The notes under the pieces were generated by a model that saw only the letters and a list, made by a program, of their open reading frames with translations, searched no databases and had not been told where the DNA came from. Position numbers and translations under genes: made by a program. From Bradyrhizobium aeschynomenes (lineage in GTDB: Bacteria; Pseudomonadota; Alphaproteobacteria; Rhizobiales; Xanthobacteraceae), in assembly GCF_013178945.1 (NCBI RefSeq), contig NZ_JABFDM010000005.1:248001-312000 (forward strand): 64,000 bases of DNA. Direction: 5' to 3'. Positions within the stretch are counted from its first letter, which is position 1; each line of letters starts with the position of its first letter. Below are positions 42,745-51,254 of the stretch, piece after piece.

Positions 42745-43629
42745 ATGTCCCGTCATCTGCTCGGCGCACTCGTCGCTACCACGCTGCTCGCCGCTCCCGC
42801 GCTCGCCAAGGGCACCGCGCCGCTGGTCGGCGTCGGCGCGCAATACGATACGACGCATGTCTATGTCGCGCCCGACGACGTCGACAAGTTCGTGACGAGC
42901 TTCCTCGCCACCTTCGGCGGCCAGAGCACCAAGCAGGTGGTCGCCACGGTGACGCCGACGCCGAGCAGCACGACCTCGCAGCTGCTGCAGACGCCGGTCG
43001 GTACGGTGTCGCTGTTCGGCTTCAAGACTCCGATCCCATATCCGTTCGGCGCCGAGCGCACCGGCTATCTCGTCACCGACATGGACGCCGCCATCAAGGC
43101 GGCCAAAGCCGCCGGCGCCGATGTCGTGGTCGCGCCGTTTCCCGATCCGATCGGCCGGGATGCCGTGATCCAGTGGCCGGGCGGCGTCAACATGCAGCTC
43201 TACTGGCACACGACCAAGCCGTCTTATGCGGCGTTCGAGACGGCTCCGGAGAACCGCGTCTATGTCTCGGCCGATCGCGCCGAAGCGTTCACGCGCGCCT
43301 TCCTGCGCTTTGCGAAAGGCAAGGTCGTCTCCGACGAGGCCAGGGCGCCCGGCGTCGAGATCGGCCGCCCCAATGATCGTTACCGGCGCATCCGCATCGA
43401 GTCGGTGTTCGGCCGCATGACCGTGCTCGTCACCGACGGCCATCTGCCATATCCGTTCGGCCGCGAGATGACCGGCTACGAGGTCGCCGATCTCAAAGCC
43501 ACGCTCGACAAGGCCAAGGGCGCGGGCGCGACCGTGCTGGTCGAGCCGTTTACGGCGGACAAGCGCGAGCAGGCGCTGGTGCAGTTTCCCGGCGGCTATG
43601 TCGCGGAAATCCACGCGCTGGTAAAGTAG
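42745..43629 (+). CDS. Secreted VOC (glyoxalase-like) protein
   Basis: A 294-residue protein with a signal peptide (about residues 1-21, ALA-KG) and two VOC half-domains, visible as repeated ends VIQWPGGVNMQLYWH and LVQFPGGYVAEIHA. Each half contains an IPYPFG/LPYPFG GYxV segment, indicating internal duplication. VOC enzymes use a divalent metal, but the role of this periplasmic group is unknown. It starts 25 bp after the DoxX stop and continues the operon. Confidence 0.8.
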   Translation: MSRHLLGALVATTLLAAPALAKGTAPLVGVGAQYDTTHVYVAPDDVDKFVTSFLATFGGQSTKQVVATVTPTPSSTTSQLLQTPVGTVSLFGFKTPIPYPFGAERTGYLVTDMDAAIKAAKAAGADVVVAPFPDPIGRDAVIQWPGGVNMQLYWHTTKPSYAAFETAPENRVYVSADRAEAFTRAFLRFAKGKVVSDEARAPGVEIGRPNDRYRRIRIESVFGRMTVLVTDGHLPYPFGREMTGYEVADLKATLDKAKGAGATVLVEPFTADKREQALVQFPGGYVAEIHALVK

Positions 43630-43633
43630 CCCG

Positions 43634-45043
43634 ATGGGGACACGCGTGCGGATGGGGCAGGCACTGACGAGGACGGCGGCCGCTGTTGCGATGATCGCAG
43701 CGTCGTGCGGCGTGGCCGACGCCGAAGACAGCCGTCCCGCCATCCGCACCAACCGCTGGCAGGAGGACTGGTCCGTTCTTGCCAACCCGGCGTTGCGCAC
43801 GCAGGCGTTCGATCCGATCAAATACATCCCGCTGCAGGCCGGCGTGCCGCAGAGCTACGTCTCGTTCGGCATGACCCTGCGCGAGCGGTTCGAGAGCCTG
43901 GACGCGGCGAGCTTCGGCATCGGCGGCGCCAAGCCCGATCAGCACGTCCTGCAACGGCTGCAGATCCATGCCGACGCGCATTTCGACGAACACTGGCAGG
44001 CCTTCGTCCAGCTCGAAGACGCGAGAGCCTTCGGCAAGGCCAACATCACGTCGGTCGACCAGAACCCGCTCGATCTCCGGCTGGCTTTCCTCGCCTACGT
44101 CAATGCGACGGAGCAGGGCACGTTCAAGGCCCGTGTCGGCCGGCAGGATTTCGACTTCGACCTGCAGCGCTTCGTCTCCTCGCGCGACGGGCCGAACGTG
44201 CGCCAGTCCTTCGATGCGCTGTGGGGCGATTGGGAAAGCGGTCCCTGGCGCTTCATCGGCTTCGTCAGCCAGCCGGTGCAGTACAATCTGGTGCGGCCGT
44301 TCGACGATACGTCCAACGGCAAGTTCCTGTTCCACACCTTCCGCGTCGAACGCCAGGTGCTTGGCACCAACGAGCTGTCGGCGTATTATTCCTACTACCA
44401 GCGCGATAATGCCCGCTTTCTCGACGCCGCGGGTCTTGAGCAGCGCCACGTGCTGGACCTGCGCTTCGCCGGCAAGCTCGCCGGCTTCGATTGGGATCTC
44501 GAAGCGATGGGGCAGGCGGGCTCGGTCGGCGCCAAGCAGATCCGCGCCTGGGGTGCCGGCGCGCGCGTCGGCTACACCTTCGCCGACGTCGCCTGGCAGC
44601 CGCGCATCGGCCTCCAGCTCGACGGCGCCTCCGGCGACCGCCATCGCGGCGACGACAGGATCGAGACGTTCAATCCGCTGTTCCCGAACGGCTACTATTT
44701 CTCGCTCGCCGGCTTCACCGGCTACACCAACCTGATCCACCTCAAGCCCTCGCTGACGGTGAAGCCGACCGCGGCGCTGTCGTTTATGGCTGCGATCGGC
44801 CTGCAATGGCGCGCGACGACGGCGGACGCGATCTACGTCCAGCCCAACGTCGCCGTGGCTGGCACCGCCGGGCAGGGCAGTCTGTGGTCCGGCGCCTATG
44901 CGCAGCTGCGCGCCGACTATCGCTTCAATGCCAATCTCACCGGCGCGATCGAGGCCGTGCACTACGACATCGGCGATACGCTGCACCACGCCGGCGGCCA
45001 CGACTCCGACTACATCGGCGTCGAGCTGAAATACGCGCTCTGA
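43634..45043 (+). CDS. AlgE-like (alginate export family) outer-membrane porin
   Basis: A 469-residue outer-membrane protein with a signal peptide (about residues 1-30, VADA-ED) and an alternating beta-barrel pattern. The features LRERFESLDAASFG, KARVGRQDFDFDLQRFVSSRDGPNVRQSFD and the C-terminal YIGVELKYAL match the alginate-export porin family, which also includes general anion or small-molecule channels. The gene starts 4 bp after the VOC stop. In this operon it more likely admits a substrate than exports alginate, which is inference. Confidence 0.85.
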   Translation: MGTRVRMGQALTRTAAAVAMIAASCGVADAEDSRPAIRTNRWQEDWSVLANPALRTQAFDPIKYIPLQAGVPQSYVSFGMTLRERFESLDAASFGIGGAKPDQHVLQRLQIHADAHFDEHWQAFVQLEDARAFGKANITSVDQNPLDLRLAFLAYVNATEQGTFKARVGRQDFDFDLQRFVSSRDGPNVRQSFDALWGDWESGPWRFIGFVSQPVQYNLVRPFDDTSNGKFLFHTFRVERQVLGTNELSAYYSYYQRDNARFLDAAGLEQRHVLDLRFAGKLAGFDWDLEAMGQAGSVGAKQIRAWGAGARVGYTFADVAWQPRIGLQLDGASGDRHRGDDRIETFNPLFPNGYYFSLAGFTGYTNLIHLKPSLTVKPTAALSFMAAIGLQWRATTADAIYVQPNVAVAGTAGQGSLWSGAYAQLRADYRFNANLTGAIEAVHYDIGDTLHHAGGHDSDYIGVELKYAL

Positions 45044-45063
45044 TCAACGAAGGCAGACAACCC

Positions 45064-45753
45064 ATGGCGACCACGGACTCGCGCATCGTCCCGCTGCTGC
45101 TCAGCGTCAATGCCGGCTATGTCGACACCGCCGGATTCCTGGCGCTGCAGGGCCTGTTTACCGCGCATGTTACCGGCAACTTCGTCACCTTCGGCGCGGC
45201 GCTCGCGCTTGGGACGTCCGGCGCAATCGCCAAGCTGCTGGCGCTGCCGGTGTTCTGCGTCGTCGTGATCGCGACGCGGCTGACCGGTACGCTGCTGTCG
45301 CGCAGATGGTCGCGCGCCTTCGAGATCCTGATCGCGGTCAAGCTGGTGCTGCTCGTGCTCGGGGCCGCGCTCGCCATCCATTTCGGCCCGTTCCACAACG
45401 GCGACAGCCACGAGGCGATCCTCACCGGCATGGTGCTGGTCGCTGCGATGGCGATCCAGAACGCCGTGCACCGGATCCATCTGCCGACGTCCCCGCCCTC
45501 CACCCTGATGACCGGCACCACCACGCAGGTGATGATCGACATCGCCGACAGGATCTATGTCGGCGACAAGGGCCAGGCGCCGCCGCCGGGACGGCTGGTG
45601 CAGATGGCGGTCAACGTCGCTGCTTTTGCGCTCGGCTGCGGCGCGGCGGCGCTGCTGTTCGTCAGGCTCGGGAGTTGGTGCTTCGTGATCCCGCCTGTTG
45701 TCGCTGCGCTGACGCTCGTCGCGCGCATGGCTGGTCCGCCGCCGGCGCGCTGA
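45064..45753 (+). CDS. DUF1275 (YoaK-type) membrane protein
   Basis: A 229-residue polytopic membrane protein. SVNAGYVDTAGFLALQGLFTAHVTGNFVTFG at the N-terminus and STLMTGTTTQVMIDIAD in the middle are the diagnostic repeats of DUF1275/YoaK proteins, a family of about six membrane segments with unknown function. It starts 20 bp after the porin stop and is the last gene of the run before a 173-bp intergenic region with a promoter. Confidence 0.87.
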   Translation: MATTDSRIVPLLLSVNAGYVDTAGFLALQGLFTAHVTGNFVTFGAALALGTSGAIAKLLALPVFCVVVIATRLTGTLLSRRWSRAFEILIAVKLVLLVLGAALAIHFGPFHNGDSHEAILTGMVLVAAMAIQNAVHRIHLPTSPPSTLMTGTTTQVMIDIADRIYVGDKGQAPPPGRLVQMAVNVAAFALGCGAAALLFVRLGSWCFVIPPVVAALTLVARMAGPPPAR

Positions 45754-45863
45754 ACTCCAGATCGTCATTGCGGCCAGCCGATCCGATCGTGCCTACGATT
45801 GGATGACGGAAATTTTAGGGTCCGCTCACGAAAAGTTATCGATCCCGAAGCGGCCCTTCCGGC

Positions 45864-45891
45864 TTGCCTAATGGGATCCGTTCTCTATTTA
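45864..45891 (+). promoter_or_regulatory. Sigma-70-type promoter of the emrAB-like operon
   Basis: TTGCCT (45864-45869) and TATTTA (45886-45891) are separated by 16 bp and lie 36 bp before the ATG of the HlyD/EmrA-like gene. The -10 touches the palindrome at 45891-45911. Confidence 0.6.
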
Positions 45892-45911
45892 GAACGGAAC
45901 AGTTTCGTTCT
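45891..45911. promoter_or_regulatory. 21-bp operator-like palindrome before emrA
   Basis: AGAACGGAAC-A-GTTTCGTTCT is an inverted repeat with 9 of 10 arm positions matching. It spans the end of the -10 element and the likely transcription start, the usual place for a repressor (TetR or MarR type) of an efflux operon. No regulator gene is adjacent; the TetR at 54,699 is distant. Confidence 0.7.
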
Positions 45912-45926
45912 TTTCGGAGCGCCGCA

Positions 45927-47198
45927 ATGGCCGTCCACTCGTCGTCCACCCCGGAGTCCACGCCGCCCGTCAGACCAGCCGATCAGACCGTCCCGGCGCG
46001 CGAGCGCGCGCTGAAGCAATGGCGTGGCGATGCCGTGAAGGAGCTCCGCCGCGAGGCCGATCGGGAAACGCATCAGCCGGATGAGACCAGCCCCGCCCTG
46101 GAGGGGCAAAGCGAGCAGGGCGCCAAGCCCCGCCGCAGCCTGCTGCGGCGGCATCCCGTCGGCGCGGCGGTCGGGCTCGTCGTGCTGCTGGCGGCCGCCG
46201 CCGGCGGTTATGTCTATTACGACGCGGCGAGCCATTTCGAGAGCACCGACGACGCCTTCATCGCGGCCCGCCAGTTCTCGATCGCCCCGAAGGTCTCGGG
46301 CTACATCACCGCGGTTCCGGTCACCGACAACCAGCACGTCAAGGCCGGCGACGTGATCGCCCGCATCGATGACCGCGACTACAAGACGGCGCTGGCGCAG
46401 GCCGAGGCGCAGGTGCGGTCGGCGGCGGCGGGGATCGACAACATCGATGCCCAGCTCGAGGTCCAGCAGGCGCAGATCACCGCGAGCCAAGCTCAGGTCG
46501 AGCAGGCCCAGGCGGCGCTGACCTTCGCCCAGCAGCAGGCCGACCGCTACCAGCAACTCGCCCGTAGCGGCTCCGGCACCGTACAGAGCGAGCAGCAATA
46601 TACGTCGCAGCTTCAGCAGGCCAAGGCCGGGTTGACATCGGCGCAGGCCAATCTGCGCGTCGCGCAGCGTCAGCTGGAATCCTTGAAGGCGCAGCGCGAG
46701 AGCGCGCAAGCCAGTCTCGCCCAGGCACAAGCGCAGCGCGACCAGGCGCAGCTCAATCTGTCCTACACCACGGTCACGGCGGCGCAGTCCGGACGTGTCG
46801 TCAATCTCAGCGCCGCTGACGGCCAGTTCGTTGCCCAAGGCACGGCGCTGTCGATGTTCGTACCGGACGAGGTCTGGGTCACCGCCAACTTCAAGGAGAC
46901 CCAGCTCGACCAGATGCGTCCCGGCCAGCCGGTGACACTGGAAATCGACGCCTATCCGGAGCGCGAGATCCGTGGCCATGTCGCGAGCGTGCAGTCCGGC
47001 TCGGGCCCGGCGTTCTCGCTGCTGCCGCCGCAGAACGCGACCGGCAACTACGTCAAGATCGTGCAGCGTGTTCCCGTGAAGATCGAGATGGACGATCCGC
47101 CGACGGATGTCGCGCTCGGGCCGGGCATGTCGGTGGTGCCGACCGTGCGCGTCGATCCCAAGCCCTCGCTCTACGAGCGTCTGAAAGCCGTGCTGTAA
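45927..47198 (+). CDS. emrA: HlyD/EmrA-family periplasmic adaptor of a multidrug efflux pump
   Basis: A 423-residue membrane-fusion protein. A long polar N-terminal tail (about 70 residues) precedes one membrane helix (about 75-97), then a lipoyl half, a long coiled coil rich in Gln and Ala (about 135-275), the second lipoyl half (SYTTVTAAQSGRVV) and a beta-barrel domain. It would link the inner-membrane EmrB-like transporter encoded 10 bp downstream to an outer-membrane channel. The start at 45927 has GGAG 8 bp upstream; the frame also allows 45864, which would place the start before the promoter. Confidence 0.9.
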   Translation: MAVHSSSTPESTPPVRPADQTVPARERALKQWRGDAVKELRREADRETHQPDETSPALEGQSEQGAKPRRSLLRRHPVGAAVGLVVLLAAAAGGYVYYDAASHFESTDDAFIAARQFSIAPKVSGYITAVPVTDNQHVKAGDVIARIDDRDYKTALAQAEAQVRSAAAGIDNIDAQLEVQQAQITASQAQVEQAQAALTFAQQQADRYQQLARSGSGTVQSEQQYTSQLQQAKAGLTSAQANLRVAQRQLESLKAQRESAQASLAQAQAQRDQAQLNLSYTTVTAAQSGRVVNLSAADGQFVAQGTALSMFVPDEVWVTANFKETQLDQMRPGQPVTLEIDAYPEREIRGHVASVQSGSGPAFSLLPPQNATGNYVKIVQRVPVKIEMDDPPTDVALGPGMSVVPTVRVDPKPSLYERLKAVL

Positions 47199-47208
47199 GA
47201 GGTTCGCG

Positions 47209-48789
47209 ATGAGTGAGGCTGCTGCCCTCTCCGCGCCGCGCGCCGGCAGTCCGTGGATCATCGCGGTGCTGGTCGCGCTCGCGACCTTCATGGAGGTGCT
47301 CGACACCACCATTGCCAACGTCGCGCTGCCCTACATCGCGGGCGGCATGGGCGTGAGCCAGGACGAATCCTCCTGGGTGGTAACGACCTATCTGGTCTCC
47401 AACGCCATCATCCTGACGGCGTCGAGCTATTTGGCCAAGCGCTTCGGCCGCAAGGCGTTCTTCATCATGTGCCTCGGCCTGTTCACTACCAGCTCGGTGC
47501 TGTGCGGCTTTGCCTGGAATCTGCAGGTGCTGCTGCTGTTCCGCATCCTGCAGGGGCTCGGCGGTGGCGGCATGGTACCGGTGGCGCAATCGATCCTCGC
47601 CGACTCCTTCCCGCCGGAGAAGCGCGGCCAGGCGTTCGCGCTGTTCGGCGTCGCCGTCGTCGTCGCGCCGGTGGTCGGCCCGACGCTCGGCGGCTATCTC
47701 TCGGACAATGCCTCCTGGCACTGGTGCTTCCTGATCAACGGCCCTGTCGGCCTCGCCGCGATGCTGCTGATCGGGCTGATCCTCAAGGAACCTGAATCGG
47801 TCACGGAGGAGCGGCGCAAACAGGCGCACGGCTTCGACATCATAGGCTTCGTGCTGGTGGCGACCTTCCTCGGCGCGCTCGAGCTGATGCTCGACCGTGG
47901 CCTGGAGGACGACTGGTTCGACTCGCGCTTCATCGTGATCACCGCGGCGGTCTGTGTGACGGCCTTCATCGCCATGATCCCCTGGGAGATGAACCAGAAG
48001 AATCCGACCGTCGACGTGCGCATGCTGGCCTCGCGCCAGTTCGGTGCCTGCTTCCTGGTGATGCTGGCGACCGGCGCGATCCTGCTCGGCACCACGCAGA
48101 TGCTGCCGCAGATGGTGCAGAAGGATTTCGGCTACACCGCCACCTGGGCCGGCCTCGTGCTGTCGCCGGGCGGGCTCGTGACGATGGGCATGATGTTCGT
48201 GGTCGGCAAGCTGTCCGGCAAGGTGCAGCCGAAATACATGATCATGACCGGCGCTGCTGTCGTGGCGTTCGCGATGTATGACCTGACACGGGTCTACGCC
48301 AATGTCGATTTCTGGTTCTTCGCCGAGTCCCGCATGCTGATCGGCATCGGCCTGCCGCTGATCTTCCTGTCGATCACGACCGCGTCCTACAACGGCATTC
48401 CGCCCGAGAGAACCGACCAGGCTTCGGCCCTGATCAACGCAGCGCGCAACACCGGCGGCTCGATCGGCGTGTCGCTGGCGGCCAATATCCTGGCGCATCG
48501 CGGCCAGTTCCACCAGAACCGCCTCATCGAGAACACCATCCCGTCGAACCCGGCCTACCAGGACACGCTGCATCAGGTGACCAACTACTTCGCCGCCCAT
48601 GGCAGCTCGATGGTGCAGGCGAAGCAGCAGGCGCTGGCGTGGATCGGCCAGACCGTGCAGATGCAGTCCTCGCTGCTCGCCTATGTCGACGTCTATTGGG
48701 CGCTGATGCTGATCTCGCTGTCGGCCATCCCGCTGGCGCTGACCTTGCGCAAGGTGAAGCTCGGTGGCGGCCCGGCGATGGCGCATTGA
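47209..48789 (+). CDS. emrB: DHA2-family (14-TMS) MFS multidrug transporter, EmrB type
   Basis: A 526-residue drug:H+ antiporter with about 14 membrane segments. ATFMEVLDTTIANVALPYIAGGMG and WVVTTYLVSNAI are DHA2/EmrB motifs, LAKRFGRK is motif A-like, and GVAVVVAPVVGPTLGGYL is motif C of exporters. Partner of the EmrA-like adaptor 10 bp upstream. Likely pumps hydrophobic compounds from cytoplasm or inner membrane; the actual substrates are unknown. Confidence 0.92.
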   Translation: MSEAAALSAPRAGSPWIIAVLVALATFMEVLDTTIANVALPYIAGGMGVSQDESSWVVTTYLVSNAIILTASSYLAKRFGRKAFFIMCLGLFTTSSVLCGFAWNLQVLLLFRILQGLGGGGMVPVAQSILADSFPPEKRGQAFALFGVAVVVAPVVGPTLGGYLSDNASWHWCFLINGPVGLAAMLLIGLILKEPESVTEERRKQAHGFDIIGFVLVATFLGALELMLDRGLEDDWFDSRFIVITAAVCVTAFIAMIPWEMNQKNPTVDVRMLASRQFGACFLVMLATGAILLGTTQMLPQMVQKDFGYTATWAGLVLSPGGLVTMGMMFVVGKLSGKVQPKYMIMTGAAVVAFAMYDLTRVYANVDFWFFAESRMLIGIGLPLIFLSITTASYNGIPPERTDQASALINAARNTGGSIGVSLAANILAHRGQFHQNRLIENTIPSNPAYQDTLHQVTNYFAAHGSSMVQAKQQALAWIGQTVQMQSSLLAYVDVYWALMLISLSAIPLALTLRKVKLGGGPAMAH

Positions 48790-48809
48790 GGGGGAGTTGG
48801 GTCTCCGCA

Positions 48810-48988
48810 GTCATTCCGGGGCATTCGCGCGCAAAATGGCGAAGCCATTTTGAAGCAGCGCGAATGAGCCCGGAATCCATACCCACAGGCCACTGTTGCG
48901 CGAGAACGGCAGTGGGTACACCGGTGGTACGCCATTGATGGTCGTGGTCATGGATTCCGGGCTCGCGCTGCGCCCGCCCCGGAATGAC
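48810..48988. repeat. Intergenic inverted-repeat element, copy 5
   Basis: A 179-bp element with ends GTCATTCCGGGGCATTCGCG and GCCCGCCCCGGAATGAC in inverted orientation, plus an internal hairpin GCAAAATGGC-GAA-GCCATTTTG. It fills most of the 243-bp gap between the convergent emrB and FAH genes. Core sequence (CCATACCCACAGGC / GGTCATGGATTCCGGGCTCG) matches copy 2. Confidence 0.75.
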
Positions 48989-49032
48989 GTCGGAGAGACC
49001 GAGTGAGATCGCTGCAGGGCGAGCGAGCGGAC

Positions 49033-49884
49033 TTAAACCGCCTCGTCCGCGATCCCATTCCGCAGCAGCCCGATCTTGTCGATCTCGACCTCCACCACAT
49101 CCCCCGGCTTCATCCACAGCGGCGGTGTGCGGCGCGAGCCGACGCCGCCGGGGGTGCCGGTGGCGATGACGTCGCCGGGCTCGAGGCGGGTGAAGGACGA
49201 GCAATATTCGATCTGGCGCGGGATATCGAAGATCATCTGGCTGATCGTCGCCTCCTGCACGACCTCGCCGTTCAACCGCGTCTGCAGCTTGAGCGGGCCG
49301 AGATCGTCGATTTCGTCAGGCGTGACCAGCCACGGGCCGAACGCGCCGGTGTCAGGAAAATTCTTGCCCGGCGTGAACTGATGCGTGTGGCGCTGGAAGT
49401 CGCGGACGCTGCCCTCGTTGTAGCAAGCATAGCCGGCGATGTGCTGGAAGGCCTCGCTGCGTGGGATGTAGCGGCCGGGCTTGCCGATGATCACGGCGAG
49501 CTCGCCCTCGAAATCGAGATCGGTCGAGACGCGCGGGCGGATGATGTTGGCGAGATGCCCGGTCTGGCTGTTGGCGAAGCGGCCGAACACGGTGGGGTTC
49601 TCGACCTCGGAGCGGCCGGTCTCCTTGCGATGGGTCTCGTAGTTCAGGCCGATGCAGAGGATCTTGTCCGGATTCGGGATCACCGGAAGGAAGGTGATGG
49701 CGGACAGCGCATGCCGCTTGGCCTTCGCAGCCGCGGCCGCCGCCTCGTTCAGCGCGTCGGCTGCGATCGCCGATTTCAGGTCGGGGAAGCGGTCGCGCAG
49801 GATGGCGCCGAGATCGGCGATGTCGTCGCCTTCGACCAGTCCCCAGGACGGCGTGTCATGAATCGTGAAGCTTGCAAATTTCAT
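49033..49884 (-). CDS. Fumarylacetoacetate hydrolase-family protein
   Basis: A 283-residue FAH-superfamily hydrolase or hydratase. The conserved LCIGLNYETHRKETG, DLDFEGELAVIIGK (metal-binding glutamates) and DVIATGTPGGVG segments are clear. In aromatic meta-cleavage pathways such enzymes act on ring-cleaved oxo-acids (acylpyruvase, oxalocrotonate decarboxylase or hydratase). It is the last gene of a four-gene minus-strand operon with an extradiol dioxygenase, a ring hydroxylase and an MFS transporter, which supports a catabolic role. The start at 49884 lies 14 bp after the MFS stop. Confidence 0.9.
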   Translation of the reverse strand: MKFASFTIHDTPSWGLVEGDDIADLGAILRDRFPDLKSAIAADALNEAAAAAAKAKRHALSAITFLPVIPNPDKILCIGLNYETHRKETGRSEVENPTVFGRFANSQTGHLANIIRPRVSTDLDFEGELAVIIGKPGRYIPRSEAFQHIAGYACYNEGSVRDFQRHTHQFTPGKNFPDTGAFGPWLVTPDEIDDLGPLKLQTRLNGEVVQEATISQMIFDIPRQIEYCSSFTRLEPGDVIATGTPGGVGSRRTPPLWMKPGDVVEVEIDKIGLLRNGIADEAV

Positions 49885-49898
49885 CTGAGGTCCCTTGA

Positions 49899-51224
49899 TC
49901 AGGTCGAGACCGCCGCGACGGCGGAGGAGGAAGACGGTGCCTGCGCCGTCCTCGCGAAGCGCGCAATCGTGCGCTCCGGGAAGATCAGCGCGAAGGCCGA
50001 GATGGCGCCCGTGATCAGCACGCCGGCGGTGAAGGTCATGGCATGGGCATAGCCCAGCGGCGCGTTGCTGCCGGCCTCCCCGACGATCCAGCCGGTGAGT
50101 GCGTTCGAGACCAGCGCGGAGGCAGCATTGCCGGAATAGATCACGACGATCAGCCGCCCGCGCTGCACGGCCGGCGCGATGGCGCCGAGCGCGACAGGAC
50201 CGAAGATCGTCGTGAGGCTTGGCGCGGCGAAGGCGATCGCGACGCAGGCGAGCTGCAGCGGGCCCGTCGTGACGATGCTGAGCAGCAGCGCGCAGCCGGC
50301 AGCAAGCAGCGCGAGGCCGGAGGCGTGACCGAGGCAGGCGCGCAGGCTGAAGCCCTTGCGCTGCAGAACCTGCGTCAGCCAGGAGCCGCCTAGCAGCAGC
50401 GGCGACTGAAACAGGTAGATGGCCGAGATGATCCAGCCGACATCGACCTGCTTGTAGCCGAGCCCGAGCTGCAGATAAGGCGGCAGCCAGGTCGCGGACA
50501 TGCCGACGATCCAGTATGACGCCGTCGACATGATGATCACGCCGATCACGGTGGCGTCGCCCCACAGGACGCGCGCGGGCAGCGCCTTGTCCTTGGCCAC
50601 GACAGCTTCCGGCGCATGTGCGGCCGAGTAGGGGCCTTCGCCGCCGATGAAGAACCAGCCGAGCATCCAGGCCAGCCCGAGCAGGCCGCAGAACAGGAAG
50701 CCGGTGCGCCAACCGTAGTTCACGATGACATAGGTCAGGATCGGGCCGCCGGCGAGCAGGCCGACGCTGATGCCCTGCAGCACCACCGCGCTCGGGACAC
50801 TGCGTTTGTCGGCGGGAAACCAGTTGTAGCAGGCGTGCAGCGCGGTCGGCAGGCCCGGGCCTTCACCGGCGCCGAGGATGATGCGGCAGATCACCAGTAC
50901 CGCGATCGAGCCGGAAAAGAAGATCGGGATCTGCGTCGCCGACCAGACGCCGGCCATGATCAAGAGCAGCCATTTCACCGGGAAGCGGCCGACCACGAAC
51001 ATGCCGACGGCCATGCCGGACAGCGAGAACAGCAGGAAGAAGCTGCTGCCGATCAGGCCGAAATCCTTCGGGCTGAGCCCCAGCTCCTTCATCATCGGCA
51101 CGGCCGAGAGGCCGAACACCAGCTTGTCGAAGAAATTCAGCGTCTGGAACAGGAACAGCATGATGAGGACGGCGATCGCGCGTCCTCCCGCTGATCCGCT
51201 CGCGGTCTCGGTCGTTGTCGTCAT
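49899..51224 (-). CDS. MFS transporter, anion:cation symporter (ACS) type
   Basis: A 441-residue 12-helix major facilitator. The N-terminal LNFFDKLVFGLSAVPMMKELGLSPKDFGLIGSSFFL pattern and RIILGAGEGPGLPTALHACYNWFP are typical of the ACS family, which imports organic acids such as phthalate, 4-hydroxyphenylacetate and hexuronates. Within this operon it most likely imports the aromatic acid degraded by the neighbouring enzymes. The start at 51224 has an AAGGGGAAGCGCC-like site upstream. A polar, Ser/Ala-rich C-terminal tail is present. Confidence 0.88.
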   Translation of the reverse strand: MTTTTETASGSAGGRAIAVLIMLFLFQTLNFFDKLVFGLSAVPMMKELGLSPKDFGLIGSSFFLLFSLSGMAVGMFVVGRFPVKWLLLIMAGVWSATQIPIFFSGSIAVLVICRIILGAGEGPGLPTALHACYNWFPADKRSVPSAVVLQGISVGLLAGGPILTYVIVNYGWRTGFLFCGLLGLAWMLGWFFIGGEGPYSAAHAPEAVVAKDKALPARVLWGDATVIGVIIMSTASYWIVGMSATWLPPYLQLGLGYKQVDVGWIISAIYLFQSPLLLGGSWLTQVLQRKGFSLRACLGHASGLALLAAGCALLLSIVTTGPLQLACVAIAFAAPSLTTIFGPVALGAIAPAVQRGRLIVVIYSGNAASALVSNALTGWIVGEAGSNAPLGYAHAMTFTAGVLITGAISAFALIFPERTIARFARTAQAPSSSSAVAAVST

Positions 51225-51254
51225 GGCGCTTCCCCTTTGATGTTTTTGTTTTGA

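Noticed and set aside
43634..45043. Evidence for alginate production from the AlgE-like porin plus MBOAT/AlgJ genes
   Set aside because: The porin is 40 kb from the MBOAT cluster and no alg8, alg44, algG or algL homologue is present; the porin family also includes general channels.
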